Virus record (IMG/VR): IMGVR_UViG_3300010354_000362
Span: 1 to 30,879 of that record
From: a virus
Reading direction: 5' to 3' (one strand)
DNA: 30,879 nucleotides
Part shown: piece by piece, positions 8,196-14,315 of the stretch
How the letters are laid out: the number at the start of each line of letters is the position of its first letter
Numbering within the stretch: the first letter of the stretch is position 1
Notes under the pieces: generated by a model
Told to the model about the DNA's origin: nothing
Seen by the model: the letters and a program-made list of their open reading frames with translations, nothing else
Databases searched by the model: none
Translations under genes and position numbers: made by a program

Positions 8196-8434
8196 TATTT
8201 GAAGCCAACCATGAGAGTGGCTGTTGAAGTCGCAAGAACCTTCTGGGTGCGAATCGGAATAACAGTACCAACAGGAACAGCCTTGAAGGTCACTGTAGTA
8301 CCGCCTTCAGTCACAACAGACACATCGCCTGTGCCACCGACATAAATGCCAGAATAGGCATTGCTGGCTGTGGCAGATGTCGTGATCGACTCTGCATCAC
8401 CCCATACACGACCGTTAGCCAAAAACGTGCTCAT
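8195..8434 (-). CDS. Small beta-rich virion-type protein (79 aa)
   Basis: A 79-residue protein with alternating Val/Thr/Gly sequence (DVSVVTEGGTTVTFKAVPVG, then IPIRTQKVLATSTATLMVGFK). It resembles short phage proteins of the spike-base or capsid-decoration type, in which a conserved end with P-[IL]-R precedes a hydrophobic strand. No enzyme motif is visible. It lies one base after the stop of the previous small gene. Structural role is inferred; which part of the virion is not known. Confidence 0.65.
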   Translation of the reverse strand: MSTFLANGRVWGDAESITTSATASNAYSGIYVGGTGDVSVVTEGGTTVTFKAVPVGTVIPIRTQKVLATSTATLMVGFK

Positions 8435-8435
8435 G

Positions 8436-8597
8436 TCACTTTCCTTTCTTCATACGCGCTGCGCGCATATTATCGACCAAATTCGGATAGGGTCGGCCAG
8501 CAGCCTTCGCCATCGCCTTTGCAGAAGACTTCTGCTTAGTAGAAAGCTTCTTGTCAGTCTTCGTCGGATCTTTCGTCTTCCAGACAGGCTTTTTCAT
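8436..8597 (-). CDS. Short Lys-rich protein (53 aa)
   Basis: A 53-residue basic protein (MKKPVWKTKDPTKTDKKL onward, ending ARMKKGK). It is supported by a GGGAGG ribosome binding site 4 nt before the ATG, by a 4-nt overlap (ATGA) with the gene upstream, and by ending one base before the next start. The repeated Lys/Ala/Ser pattern suggests nucleic-acid contact or a packaged basic protein. It is short enough to be missed by length-filtered gene finders. Confidence 0.7.
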   Translation of the reverse strand: MKKPVWKTKDPTKTDKKLSTKQKSSAKAMAKAAGRPYPNLVDNMRAARMKKGK

Positions 8598-8902
8598 TTG
8601 CCTCCCTTTCCCTTATTTCGCGTGGAGATAGCTTTGGCCTTGGCCTTGGCATCCGCCTTAGAGTTCGCACCCCATGCTTGCAGCGATAGTAGTAAACGTG
8701 TCGGCCTTCCTTTTTCATCGCGCTCCGGCCCCGGCATATTACCCATACGAGCCAAGAATGACGCACGACGAGGATTATCGCCAGCCTTAACTGGCGCTTT
8801 CAAATTCATGCCCTCAGCTTTTGCAGAAGCACGACCCTTGGCATTCAACCCGCCCTTTGGGTTCTTGCCTTCCTTGCGCTGCCATGCAGGAGTTTTAGCC
8901 AT
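8594..8902 (-). CDS. DUF6321-like basic protein (102 aa)
   Basis: A 102-residue protein with the highly conserved MAKTPAWQRKEGKNPKGGLN opening, then LKAPVKAGDNPRRASFLARM and GPERDEKGRPTRLLLSL. I recognise this as the phage family DUF6321, found in many phages with SU10- or T7-like morphology, function unknown. It is strongly basic with almost no hydrophobic core. The ribosome site is AAGGTGA. The neighbouring DUF6496 and 53-residue basic genes make a set of three small basic proteins that could be co-packaged or DNA-binding (inference). Confidence 0.8.
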   Translation of the reverse strand: MAKTPAWQRKEGKNPKGGLNAKGRASAKAEGMNLKAPVKAGDNPRRASFLARMGNMPGPERDEKGRPTRLLLSLQAWGANSKADAKAKAKAISTRNKGKGGK

Positions 8903-8959
8903 CTTCGTTCACCTTATCTTCACTACATAAACTACACTAAACTTGCTATAATTGCGAGT

Positions 8960-9035
8960 TGGTGCTCCCGGTAGGACTTGAACCCACGACCTACGGTTTA
9001 CAAAACCGTTGCTCTACCAACTGAGCTACAAGAGC
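8960..9035 (-). tRNA. tRNA-Thr (anticodon TGT)
   Basis: A complete cloverleaf can be drawn on the minus strand. The 7-bp acceptor is GCTCTTG with CGGGAGC (two G-U pairs), the D-arm contains AGCTCAGTTGGTAGAGC, the anticodon stem is ACGGT/ACCGT with loop TTTGTAA, and the T-arm has GTTCAAGTC. The discriminator A is followed by an encoded CCA. Anticodon UGU reads ACA threonine codons. The 5' base coincides with the last base of the upstream gene's stop codon. Confidence 0.95.
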
Positions 9036-9310
9036 TAGTCTCCGTCAGCCTCATCAAGCAGAAACTTCTTCATCCGCTCAAGAAGCCAAACAATCTCTGC
9101 GCTATCGTCAATCGACGAAGCGTAATACTCATACTCCTCCTTGGTGTATCCAACAATAACCACCGTGGATAATCTACCAAGCGCTCCCTGCAAAACTTGG
9201 TCGCAAGCAATCTCTACACCTTCTGCCGCTACTGGTGGCTTCTCAGCCTTGCGCGGCTCAAACTTAATGACCTTTAAGGACGGCTTGTCTTCTTTGCCTT
9301 CGTCCGACAT
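9035..9310 (-). CDS. Conserved phage protein of unknown function (91 aa)
   Basis: A 91-residue acidic protein. The N-terminal 30 residues are Lys/Glu/Pro-rich; the rest (LSTVVIVGYTKEEYEYYASS, then EIVWLLERMKKFLLDEADG) is a compact motif I have seen in phage proteins of unknown function. A strong ribosome site (AGGAGG) precedes the ATG, which lies 37 nt inside the end of the HNH gene. The stop codon abuts the 5' end of the tRNA-Thr, so tRNA processing would cut the mRNA exactly at its end. Confidence 0.7.
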   Translation of the reverse strand: MSDEGKEDKPSLKVIKFEPRKAEKPPVAAEGVEIACDQVLQGALGRLSTVVIVGYTKEEYEYYASSIDDSAEIVWLLERMKKFLLDEADGD

Positions 9311-9840
9311 GACACCCTCCTATTGCGACCCCGCCTAGTCGCCTTCGCAAGCACAGACCGACATAACTTCACGAACTCTTCTTGACTAAGATCAAACTTA
9401 GCTTTGTTAGCCGCAACGCAAACGAGCTGGATGTTGTCCAGAGTATAGCCCTTCAGAGAGTCTATTCGATCTATCGAAGCATTGGTCCTAACAATCCCGA
9501 CACGGCGGGTCATCGTCATCTGCCACCCGGTCAAAGCGCACTTGCCATTCTGCGCTTCCCAAAGGCCAATCAAGTCGGCGGTGGTAACATTTATGGAACC
9601 TTTGCGTCCCTTGGCCTTCAGCCGGAGGTGGTTCAAATAATACTGAGGCGATAGGGTCTTCGGAATGCCAGCTTCTTCTGCGTGCTTGGCTCTGCGGTGT
9701 TTTTTAATACAGGACTGGCACTGGCCTGAGTAACGAACGCCTCGTGTGGCTTTAGTGGGGGCGTACTTGTAATAAGCCTCAATCGGCAACAGTCTCTTGC
9801 ACCCACGACAGTATTTGTCAGGCTTAGATATAGGCGGCAT
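9274..9840 (-). CDS. HNH endonuclease with N-terminal zinc ribbon
   Basis: A 188-residue protein. Residues 11-44 carry two pairs of cysteines (YCRGC and CQSC) as a probable zinc ribbon. Residues about 98-145 form the HNH/McrA-type core (GKCALTG, ASIDRIDSLKGYTLDNIQLV, C141, then N145 and K146). The last about 20 residues are very basic. HNH proteins beside TerL are known in several phages to assist terminase cleavage, while others are free-standing homing enzymes; the position next to TerL and a tRNA allows both. I start at the ATG preceded by GAGGGGAAGG rather than the TTG one codon upstream. Confidence 0.83.
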   Translation of the reverse strand: MPPISKPDKYCRGCKRLLPIEAYYKYAPTKATRGVRYSGQCQSCIKKHRRAKHAEEAGIPKTLSPQYYLNHLRLKAKGRKGSINVTTADLIGLWEAQNGKCALTGWQMTMTRRVGIVRTNASIDRIDSLKGYTLDNIQLVCVAANKAKFDLSQEEFVKLCRSVLAKATRRGRNRRVSCRTKAKKTSRP

Positions 9841-9895
9841 CAACCTTCCCCTCGGTTAATACCATTATAAATCAAAAGGCTACAATCTCATAAAA

Positions 9896-9970
9896 TGGAG
9901 CGGGCGGGGGGAGTCGAACCCCTCGTCTTCAGCTTGGAAGGCTGTGGCTCTACCGTTGAGCTACGCCCGC
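9896..9970 (-). tRNA. tRNA-Gly (anticodon TCC)
   Basis: A complete cloverleaf on the minus strand: perfect acceptor GCGGGCG/CGCCCGC, D-arm with AGCTCAACGGTAGAGC, anticodon loop CTTCCAA, T-arm GGGTTCGACTCC and an encoded CCA end. Anticodon UCC reads GGA glycine codons. The outermost base pair of the anticodon stem is an A-A mismatch; the remaining four pairs are intact. It lies between TerL and the HNH gene. Confidence 0.95.
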
Positions 9971-9977
9971 TTTGTAG

Positions 9978-11369
9978 CTACACCACCCCCCTGATCCCAC
10001 GACTCAAAGGCTTACCCGGCTTCCAAGCCAAAGCACGACCGCCGACCATCGCCGCATTGCCAGCAAAGGTCAGACAAAGAGCGTCAGCCAAGTCAGGCGA
10101 CCGCATCCCACGCTTCCTCATCGAGTCCTTCGACTCAACCACAAGCTTCCCAGAACTCGTGAAATTATATCGCGGCGCAACAAGCTCATGTCGCAGTGCG
10201 TCATCACGGGGGATCTTAACAGCCCTCGTCCCAAGCCAATCCTTAACCGACATCCAAAGCTCATCCCTGAGCCTGTTCGCGTTAGGGTTCATAGCCGACG
10301 ATTCAGACACGTTCACATCGCGGACATTAAAACCCTGCTCCCGCAGACGGTCTGCCACGCCACCACCCAAGCCAATCGTGTCAACGCAGATCTCTTCAGG
10401 GTTATCAATCTTGGCCTCGTTGATCACAGCACCCACAGTCTGCATCAGGTCCAAGCCACCCCAAGACTTGATCTCAACCACAACGCTCCCACGCCTCTTG
10501 CACAGCGCAGTTCTGTCCGTCCCGTAACGCGCAACGTCCACGCCATAAACCATAGGTTCATTAGACGACACCGTAATATCGCGATTGATCGCGCCATCAA
10601 CCAGCTCAGCCGGGATCAGCGTATCGTCATCAGCCAGAGCAAACTCACCCAAGACACGAATGCGGAAAGCATTACTGCTCTCCCCATAAGTCGCCTTGAT
10701 CTGCTCAACGAAGTCGCTGCTAACCAGCGGATTGTCCAAGCAGCTAACGTGCATCCGCTTCCAGTCAGACGCCAACTGGTGATGAGTCTTAAAGAACAGG
10801 CCACTATTCCTCGTCGGGTTCGAAATCAGCACAGTCGTCGCAGAATGACCAGACATCGAACCAGCAGCAGCCTCAAAGACCTCCTCATAAACAGCAGATG
10901 CCTCGTCAACGATCAGCAGCACGTTCTCAGAGTGGACGCCTGCGAGAGCCTCTGGTCGCTCTTTGCTGCTCGTCCTAGCCGAAATAAAGCTGCTCTCCGG
11001 CGCAGCCTTGAACGTGATCTTGTCGCTGAAGACCTCAAAGCTGTCCTTCAGCACCGGGGGTAGCTTGTTAATCCACGCCTTCAACTCGGCAAACAAAGCG
11101 TCGAAGAGCTGCGGCGCTGTAGGGGCGGTCACAACGCCCTTCTGTGGATAGCGCGTCACCATGTGCCAAATCAGTGCCCAACTGCACGCTGTCGATTTAC
11201 CGACACCGTGGCCCGCTCGGACGGAGATACGCCGCTCGCCTCTGGCAATGGCATTCAGGAACTCCTCCTGCCACGGCAGCGGTGTTGCGCCTAGAACGTT
11301 CCGAACAAAGCCTACAGGGTCATCGCCATACGACTCGATGAAGTCGATGAAATTATTTTTTTGATTCAT
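9978..11369 (-). CDS. terL: Terminase large subunit (ATPase and nuclease)
   Basis: A 463-residue DNA-packaging motor. The N-terminal ATPase has Walker A GHGVGKST (about 54-60) and Walker B VLLIVDEAS with D155-E156. The C-terminal RNase H-like nuclease has YGVDVARYGTDRT (D278, D285), a further acidic VDTIGLGGG and a final SPDLADAL. It drives genome packaging through the portal. The start is uncertain: I use the third in-frame ATG, which overlaps the TerS end by 17 nt. Upstream ATGs six or three codons earlier are possible; all lack a good ribosome site, so coupling to TerS translation is likely. Confidence 0.93.
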   Translation of the reverse strand: MNQKNNFIDFIESYGDDPVGFVRNVLGATPLPWQEEFLNAIARGERRISVRAGHGVGKSTACSWALIWHMVTRYPQKGVVTAPTAPQLFDALFAELKAWINKLPPVLKDSFEVFSDKITFKAAPESSFISARTSSKERPEALAGVHSENVLLIVDEASAVYEEVFEAAAGSMSGHSATTVLISNPTRNSGLFFKTHHQLASDWKRMHVSCLDNPLVSSDFVEQIKATYGESSNAFRIRVLGEFALADDDTLIPAELVDGAINRDITVSSNEPMVYGVDVARYGTDRTALCKRRGSVVVEIKSWGGLDLMQTVGAVINEAKIDNPEEICVDTIGLGGGVADRLREQGFNVRDVNVSESSAMNPNANRLRDELWMSVKDWLGTRAVKIPRDDALRHELVAPRYNFTSSGKLVVESKDSMRKRGMRSPDLADALCLTFAGNAAMVGGRALAWKPGKPLSRGIRGVV

Positions 11370-11925
11370 CGTCGGCATCCGTCTCATCAGAGGGGAGGGG
11401 GGAGGGGGTCAATGAATTTTGGTCCGTAGCCGGAGTGGATGGTGCAAATGCAGCCGCCCCCCGGCTTGCGGGGACCGGGGGGGTCTCTGCGGCTTCTTCC
11501 TGCTCGATCGCGACCAGCTCGCCCTCGATTACGCTACCTAACCTTTCATGATCTAAGGTTAGGTTTGCCGGAATTCCGGGCGTTTCAAGCTGCATTCGCT
11601 TGCGTTGCGCTAGCTCTTCAAGCGCTTGCAAGTGCAAAACGTGCGTTTGCGTAACGTCAACTGAAACACTTTGCTTCACTTTGCCTAGATTGCGGTCAAG
11701 CACTTCCTTCGCCGCGCCTAATGCAGCGCTATGGTTCTCACTTTCAAGCAAACGTCCAAGCGCGGCGATTGCGCGAGGCGTCAAGCTTTCAAGATCGCGC
11801 AACATCTTCGCCTTGCGTCGATCGACTCCTGACGGATTAAGGCGAGAACCTTTGACCACTCGCCCCCTGCTATCTCGCCTTACATTCTCGCTTGGCAATG
11901 GTTCCAAAACCTTGTTGCCATCCAT
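11353..11925 (-). CDS. terS: Probable terminase small subunit (190 aa)
   Basis: A 190-residue protein directly upstream of and overlapping TerL. Its first about 100 residues (SRGRVVKGSRLNPSGVDRRK, then LTPRAIAALGRLLESENHS and GAAKEVLDRNLGKVKQSV) match the DUF5681/small-terminase-like type that binds DNA and activates the large subunit. The C-terminal about 70 residues are Pro/Ala/Ser/Thr-rich and disordered. A GGAGG ribosome site lies 8 nt before the ATG. The gene contains a perfect 10-bp inverted repeat and a C-rich tract on the sense strand, described separately. TerS assignment is by position and partial resemblance. Confidence 0.75.
   Translation of the reverse strand: MDGNKVLEPLPSENVRRDSRGRVVKGSRLNPSGVDRRKAKMLRDLESLTPRAIAALGRLLESENHSAALGAAKEVLDRNLGKVKQSVSVDVTQTHVLHLQALEELAQRKRMQLETPGIPANLTLDHERLGSVIEGELVAIEQEEAAETPPVPASRGAAAFAPSTPATDQNSLTPSPLPSDETDADDESKK
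11536..11564. repeat. Perfect 10-bp inverted repeat inside terS
   Basis: ACCTAACCTT and AAGGTTAGGT are separated by 9 nt (TCATGATCT). The arms are identical complements. It lies within the coding sequence of the small terminase and is followed by a 12-bp perfect palindrome (CCGGAATTCCGG, 11568-11579). It could be an RNA hairpin or a protein binding site such as a packaging recognition element; there is no direct proof. Confidence 0.6.
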
Positions 11926-11942
11926 TTGTTACGCCTCCGAAA

Positions 11943-11963
11943 TTGTTCCTTTATGCGGAACAA
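11943..11963. promoter_or_regulatory. Inverted repeat upstream of terS
   Basis: TTGTTCC and GGAACAA flank a 7-nt spacer, 18 nt before the terS start codon. It lies in the short gap between the upstream 183-aa gene and terS. It could act as an operator for late transcription or as a weak hairpin terminator for the upstream gene (only TTT follows it in the minus direction). No convincing -35/-10 pair is visible in this gap. Confidence 0.4.
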
Positions 11964-12005
11964 GATTCTCCCATACGGAACGGCTATAAAATGCCCACAA
12001 ATGAC

Positions 12006-12557
12006 CTAGAAAGGCAACGGATCATTCGGACCATCAACCCGCGCCCGGATCAATCTTGCCCCCTTAAACGCCTCCTTCACCCCTGCAATGCGATATTTAA
12101 TCACCTTGTACGCCTCCAAAAGCTCCGCGACAGAAACCACGCAGCTTTCATGACCATAAAGCTCGCAGGCCATCTGGTAATCGCTTTCATCCGTAACGAT
12201 CACATAAGCTTGCCCATTGTGACGCGCCCCTATACACGACGGCACAAGCTTAGCTGCTCCCGCCTCTGTCGCGGCTTTGTCCAGCGCTTGCCATCCCCGA
12301 ATCATGACAGCGACCTTTGCAGGCACGGCTTCAGGATCATTCATCCGAATAGCTAAGTTTAACTTATCTTGTGCCGAACCAAACTTCGCCGCCATCTCCG
12401 GGCTGACCAGTGAGGCGAGACGCTCAGCGCTTCCCCATTTCCGCTCCATCGCCTGGGCGATCCTATCAAGAGGCGCAAGCGCTTTTTGTACCGCCTCAAA
12501 TGCGTCATCCGTTACCGCCTCACGCGGCTGGCTCTTATCCCGCAACTCGATTGCCAT
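12006..12557 (-). CDS. Hypothetical protein upstream of terminase (183 aa)
   Basis: A 183-residue protein I do not recognise. The N-terminal half is helical with DRIAQAMERKWGSAERLASL and FGSAQDKLNLAIRMND; the middle has VMIRGWQALDKAATEAGA; the C-terminal half is more globular (HNGQAYVIVTDESDYQMACELYG). It is preceded by AGGAGAG and faces the repeat-rich control region. Being first in the packaging transcript, it may be a packaging accessory or regulator, but nothing in the sequence proves it. Confidence 0.65.
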   Translation of the reverse strand: MAIELRDKSQPREAVTDDAFEAVQKALAPLDRIAQAMERKWGSAERLASLVSPEMAAKFGSAQDKLNLAIRMNDPEAVPAKVAVMIRGWQALDKAATEAGAAKLVPSCIGARHNGQAYVIVTDESDYQMACELYGHESCVVSVAELLEAYKVIKYRIAGVKEAFKGARLIRARVDGPNDPLPF

Positions 12558-12587
12558 CTTCTTCTCTCCTACGTCTCGCCGTCCGTT

Positions 12588-12773
12588 GCGTCACATCTTG
12601 CGTCACACGTCCGTTTTTAAACAAAACGGACGTTACGTTACGCTAAGCTTTTGTGGTGTGTGACGCTGACACGCTTTTTGACACGCTTTGACACGCTTTT
12701 TGACACGCTGATGTGACGCTCGTGACACGCTCAAAACGCCCCTTTTTGCCATTATGTGACGCCCTGACACGCC
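12588..12773. repeat. Iteron-like TGACACGC(T) repeat array
   Basis: Six copies of TGACACGC begin at 12667, 12679, 12689, 12701, 12723 and 12765, four of them at 10-12-bp intervals (about one helical turn). Shorter TGACGC copies begin at 12661, 12714 and 12757. Two inverted copies (GCGTCACA) lie at 12588 and 12600. The array sits in the only long non-coding stretch of the window, between divergent transcription units. Direct repeats at helical spacing are typical of replication-initiator or repressor binding clusters. Confidence 0.75.
12607..12633. repeat. Perfect 11-bp inverted repeat in control region
   Basis: ACGTCCGTTTT and AAAACGGACGT flank a 5-nt spacer TAAAC. The repeat sits between the inverted and direct GTCACA/TGACAC repeats. 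There is no U tract after either arm, so an operator or an origin-associated cruciform is more likely than a terminator. The A/T-rich centre would be easy to melt. Confidence 0.6.
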
Positions 12774-12856
12774 ATCGCGGCCTTGTTGCAGCTTTGACCA
12801 TACCTCGCCCGGATGATGGCGCGTAAAAAATAATTGCCTTTCCACGAAAAAAAGAA

Positions 12857-12886
12857 TTGACAGCATAGGGCTCAATGCCCTATACC
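12857..12886 (+). promoter_or_regulatory. Early rightward promoter with overlapping palindromic operator
   Basis: A consensus -35 (TTGACA) is followed after 18 nt by TATACC as -10. The spacer and -10 contain the perfect inverted repeat ATAGGGC-TCAAT-GCCCTAT (12865-12883), so a dimeric repressor bound there would block RNA polymerase. The promoter points to the plus-strand early operon, whose first start codon is 45 nt downstream of the -10. A second smaller repeat (CGCCG/CGGCG) lies just downstream. Confidence 0.7.
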
Positions 12887-12930
12887 TCATTTCACGCCGG
12901 GAATGACGGCGCAAACGAAGGAGACTGGTC

Positions 12931-13104
12931 ATGCGTACAATGAAGCTCTGGCAGGTTCGGGAATTTTCAAAAGACGCCGTGATGGGCCTTTCAAAGCCTC
13001 TTGGTCGTCGCCTGCGTTCTCCTCAGAAGGCAGCTGCCATCGTTGCTTATTTGAGATCTAAGGGGCGTGATGTTTTTGCCGTTCCTTTCAAGATTTACAA
13101 GTAA
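12931..13104 (+). CDS. Small basic early protein (57 aa)
   Basis: First gene of the plus-strand early operon: a 57-residue basic protein (MRTMKLWQVREFSKDAVMG, then LRSPQKAAAIVAYLRSKGRD). AAGGAG lies 8 nt before the ATG. It is first behind the operator-controlled promoter, so it is likely an early regulator or host-takeover protein, but no domain is recognised. It is too short for common length cut-offs. Confidence 0.65.
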   Translation: MRTMKLWQVREFSKDAVMGLSKPLGRRLRSPQKAAAIVAYLRSKGRDVFAVPFKIYK

Positions 13105-13118
13105 GGGAGGCCACAACC

Positions 13119-13208
13119 ATGACCAACCTATCTCTCACCCTCACCCTCACCGCAATGCTCGCCTCATTCACCTTTGTTGGCGCAATGGTCGCGCTTGCTT
13201 TCATCTAA
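13119..13208 (+). CDS. Small membrane peptide (29 aa)
   Basis: A 29-residue hydrophobic peptide (MTNLSLTLTLTAMLASFTFV onward) that forms a single membrane segment. It has a good ribosome site (GGGAGG, 8 nt spacing), 15 nt after the preceding gene, and no charged residues. It is probably inserted in the inner membrane. Because of its size it remains tentative; the spacing pattern matches neighbouring genes of the operon. Confidence 0.5.
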   Translation: MTNLSLTLTLTAMLASFTFVGAMVALAFI

Positions 13209-13226
13209 TCAGGAAAGGGTCTCACA

Positions 13227-13490
13227 ATGGCAACGCTTCCTCACAACATTGAAAAGAGCGCTTTCCGCCGTGGCGAATATGTCGGCTATGCCGCCGGATA
13301 TGTGTTTCGCGTCGAGCGCTCGACGTCGAGCTTTGGGCGCTGGCAAGCTCGCCTTGCCCGGTTCAACCCGGTCAATCCTCGCCTATCAAATAGGATTTTC
13401 TACGCTTTCACGCTCGCAGATATGGGCGACAAGCTCGACGAATTCGCCCGCGAAGTAGCCGCAACGGCTATTTGCGAAGTTACTGTTTAA
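13227..13490 (+). CDS. Early hypothetical protein (87 aa)
   Basis: An 87-residue protein of unknown function (GEYVGYAAGYVFRVERSTSS, then NRIFYAFTLADMGDKLDEFA). It contains many aromatic and basic residues and is probably a compact alpha/beta domain. The preceding mRNA has AGGAAAGG. It is part of the plus-strand early operon, 18 nt after the membrane peptide. No relative is recognised. Confidence 0.65.
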   Translation: MATLPHNIEKSAFRRGEYVGYAAGYVFRVERSTSSFGRWQARLARFNPVNPRLSNRIFYAFTLADMGDKLDEFAREVAATAICEVTV

Positions 13491-13509
13491 CAAGAAGGAG
13501 AGCTTAACC

Positions 13510-13791
13510 ATGACCTACGACATCGAATTTACGGACACCTTCGCAGGCGAAGCAAACTATAGCTGGGTGCATCGCGCCGCCGTCTATATGCCGGAGTTAA
13601 CCCATTATGGGTACGATGGCGGGACCAACTATGTGCGCGCCAACAAGGTCTTTCGCCGCGAATTGATGAAGCGCGCAAAGGCTGCAATGGGCCTGACTGG
13701 AGTTCGCGGGACGGTCTTTGATCATGGCGACCAAATCGAGTTTCGCCCCTTCCGCTCTTGCACGGTCATGTATGTGACCTACCGCGACTAA
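13510..13791 (+). CDS. Early hypothetical protein (93 aa)
   Basis: A 93-residue protein (MTYDIEFTDTFAGEANYSW, then GGTNYVRANKVFRRELMKRA and CTVMYVTYRD). The mid-region is basic and probably helical; the ends are beta-like. A GGAG ribosome site precedes the ATG. I know no function. Position in the early operon suggests a host- or regulation-directed role. Confidence 0.68.
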   Translation: MTYDIEFTDTFAGEANYSWVHRAAVYMPELTHYGYDGGTNYVRANKVFRRELMKRAKAAMGLTGVRGTVFDHGDQIEFRPFRSCTVMYVTYRD

Positions 13792-13817
13792 ACCTAACCA
13801 GATAGGAGAACATGACC

Positions 13818-13982
13818 ATGTTCAAAACATACAAGCGCAAAATTGACATGTACTGCCGCAATCCAGACGGCTCATATCGCTATGTCTGGACGACCATTGC
13901 CTATCCTACCTGCAAGGCCGCCGTGGCAGGCGCGTTGCAGAAATGCCCGGCAGAAACATTCAAAGCGCGCTTTCGTTCTTAA
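13818..13982 (+). CDS. Small basic early protein (54 aa)
   Basis: A 54-residue protein (MFKTYKRKIDMYCRNPDGS onward, ending KARFRS) with three cysteines. Two in-frame ATGs are close together; I choose the second because the GGAG-to-ATG spacing (9 nt) then matches the next gene of the operon (GGAG-9-ATG). The first would add only MT. Function unknown; it is short and basic, so nucleic-acid or protein binding is possible. Confidence 0.6.
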   Translation: MFKTYKRKIDMYCRNPDGSYRYVWTTIAYPTCKAAVAGALQKCPAETFKARFRS

Positions 13983-14006
13983 GCTAGCAGATGGGAGAAC
14001 ATAACA

Positions 14007-14312
14007 ATGACTATCCTCAGCGACTCTTACAACGGCTGGACCAACTATTCGACATGGCGCGTCAATCTCGAATTGATTGACGGATTGGACCCTCGCGACA
14101 TGGGATGGCGTCGGCTTGATCGTTTCGATTTGGCCGATGCTTTGAAAGAATATGTCGAAGAGACATTAGAGAGCCAGCAGGCTCAGGGCACGCTCGCCTT
14201 GGATTATGCGCTCGCGTTCATCGCTGACGTAGATTGGCGCGAGATTGCAGACGCCATGATCGAAAACTACGACATGGCAGAAAGCGAAGAAGACGAAAGC
14301 GAGGAGGCTTGA
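14007..14312 (+). CDS. Acidic early protein, DUF7249-like (101 aa)
   Basis: A 101-residue acidic protein opening MTILSDSYNGWTNYSTWRV, with DLADALKEYVEETLESQQ and WREIADAMIENYDM and a final run of Glu/Asp. The NGWTNYxTWxVNL motif is common in phage and plasmid proteins (DUF7249-type) of unknown function. The strong negative charge is reminiscent of DNA-mimic proteins that inhibit host DNA-binding enzymes, but that is only a possibility. Ribosome site GGGAG, about 9 nt before the ATG. Confidence 0.75.
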   Translation: MTILSDSYNGWTNYSTWRVNLELIDGLDPRDMGWRRLDRFDLADALKEYVEETLESQQAQGTLALDYALAFIADVDWREIADAMIENYDMAESEEDESEEA

Positions 14313-14315
14313 ACC

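Noticed and set aside
8941-8955. TATAAT on the plus strand near 8946 as a promoter
   Set aside because: No -35 element lies at suitable distance and no plus-strand gene follows; it falls before a minus-strand tRNA.
12633-12932. A 99-codon minus-strand open frame across the control region
   Set aside because: It spans the TGACACGCT repeats, the promoter and the operator; its translation is just the repeats read as RVKK/KACQ units, with no ribosome site at its start.
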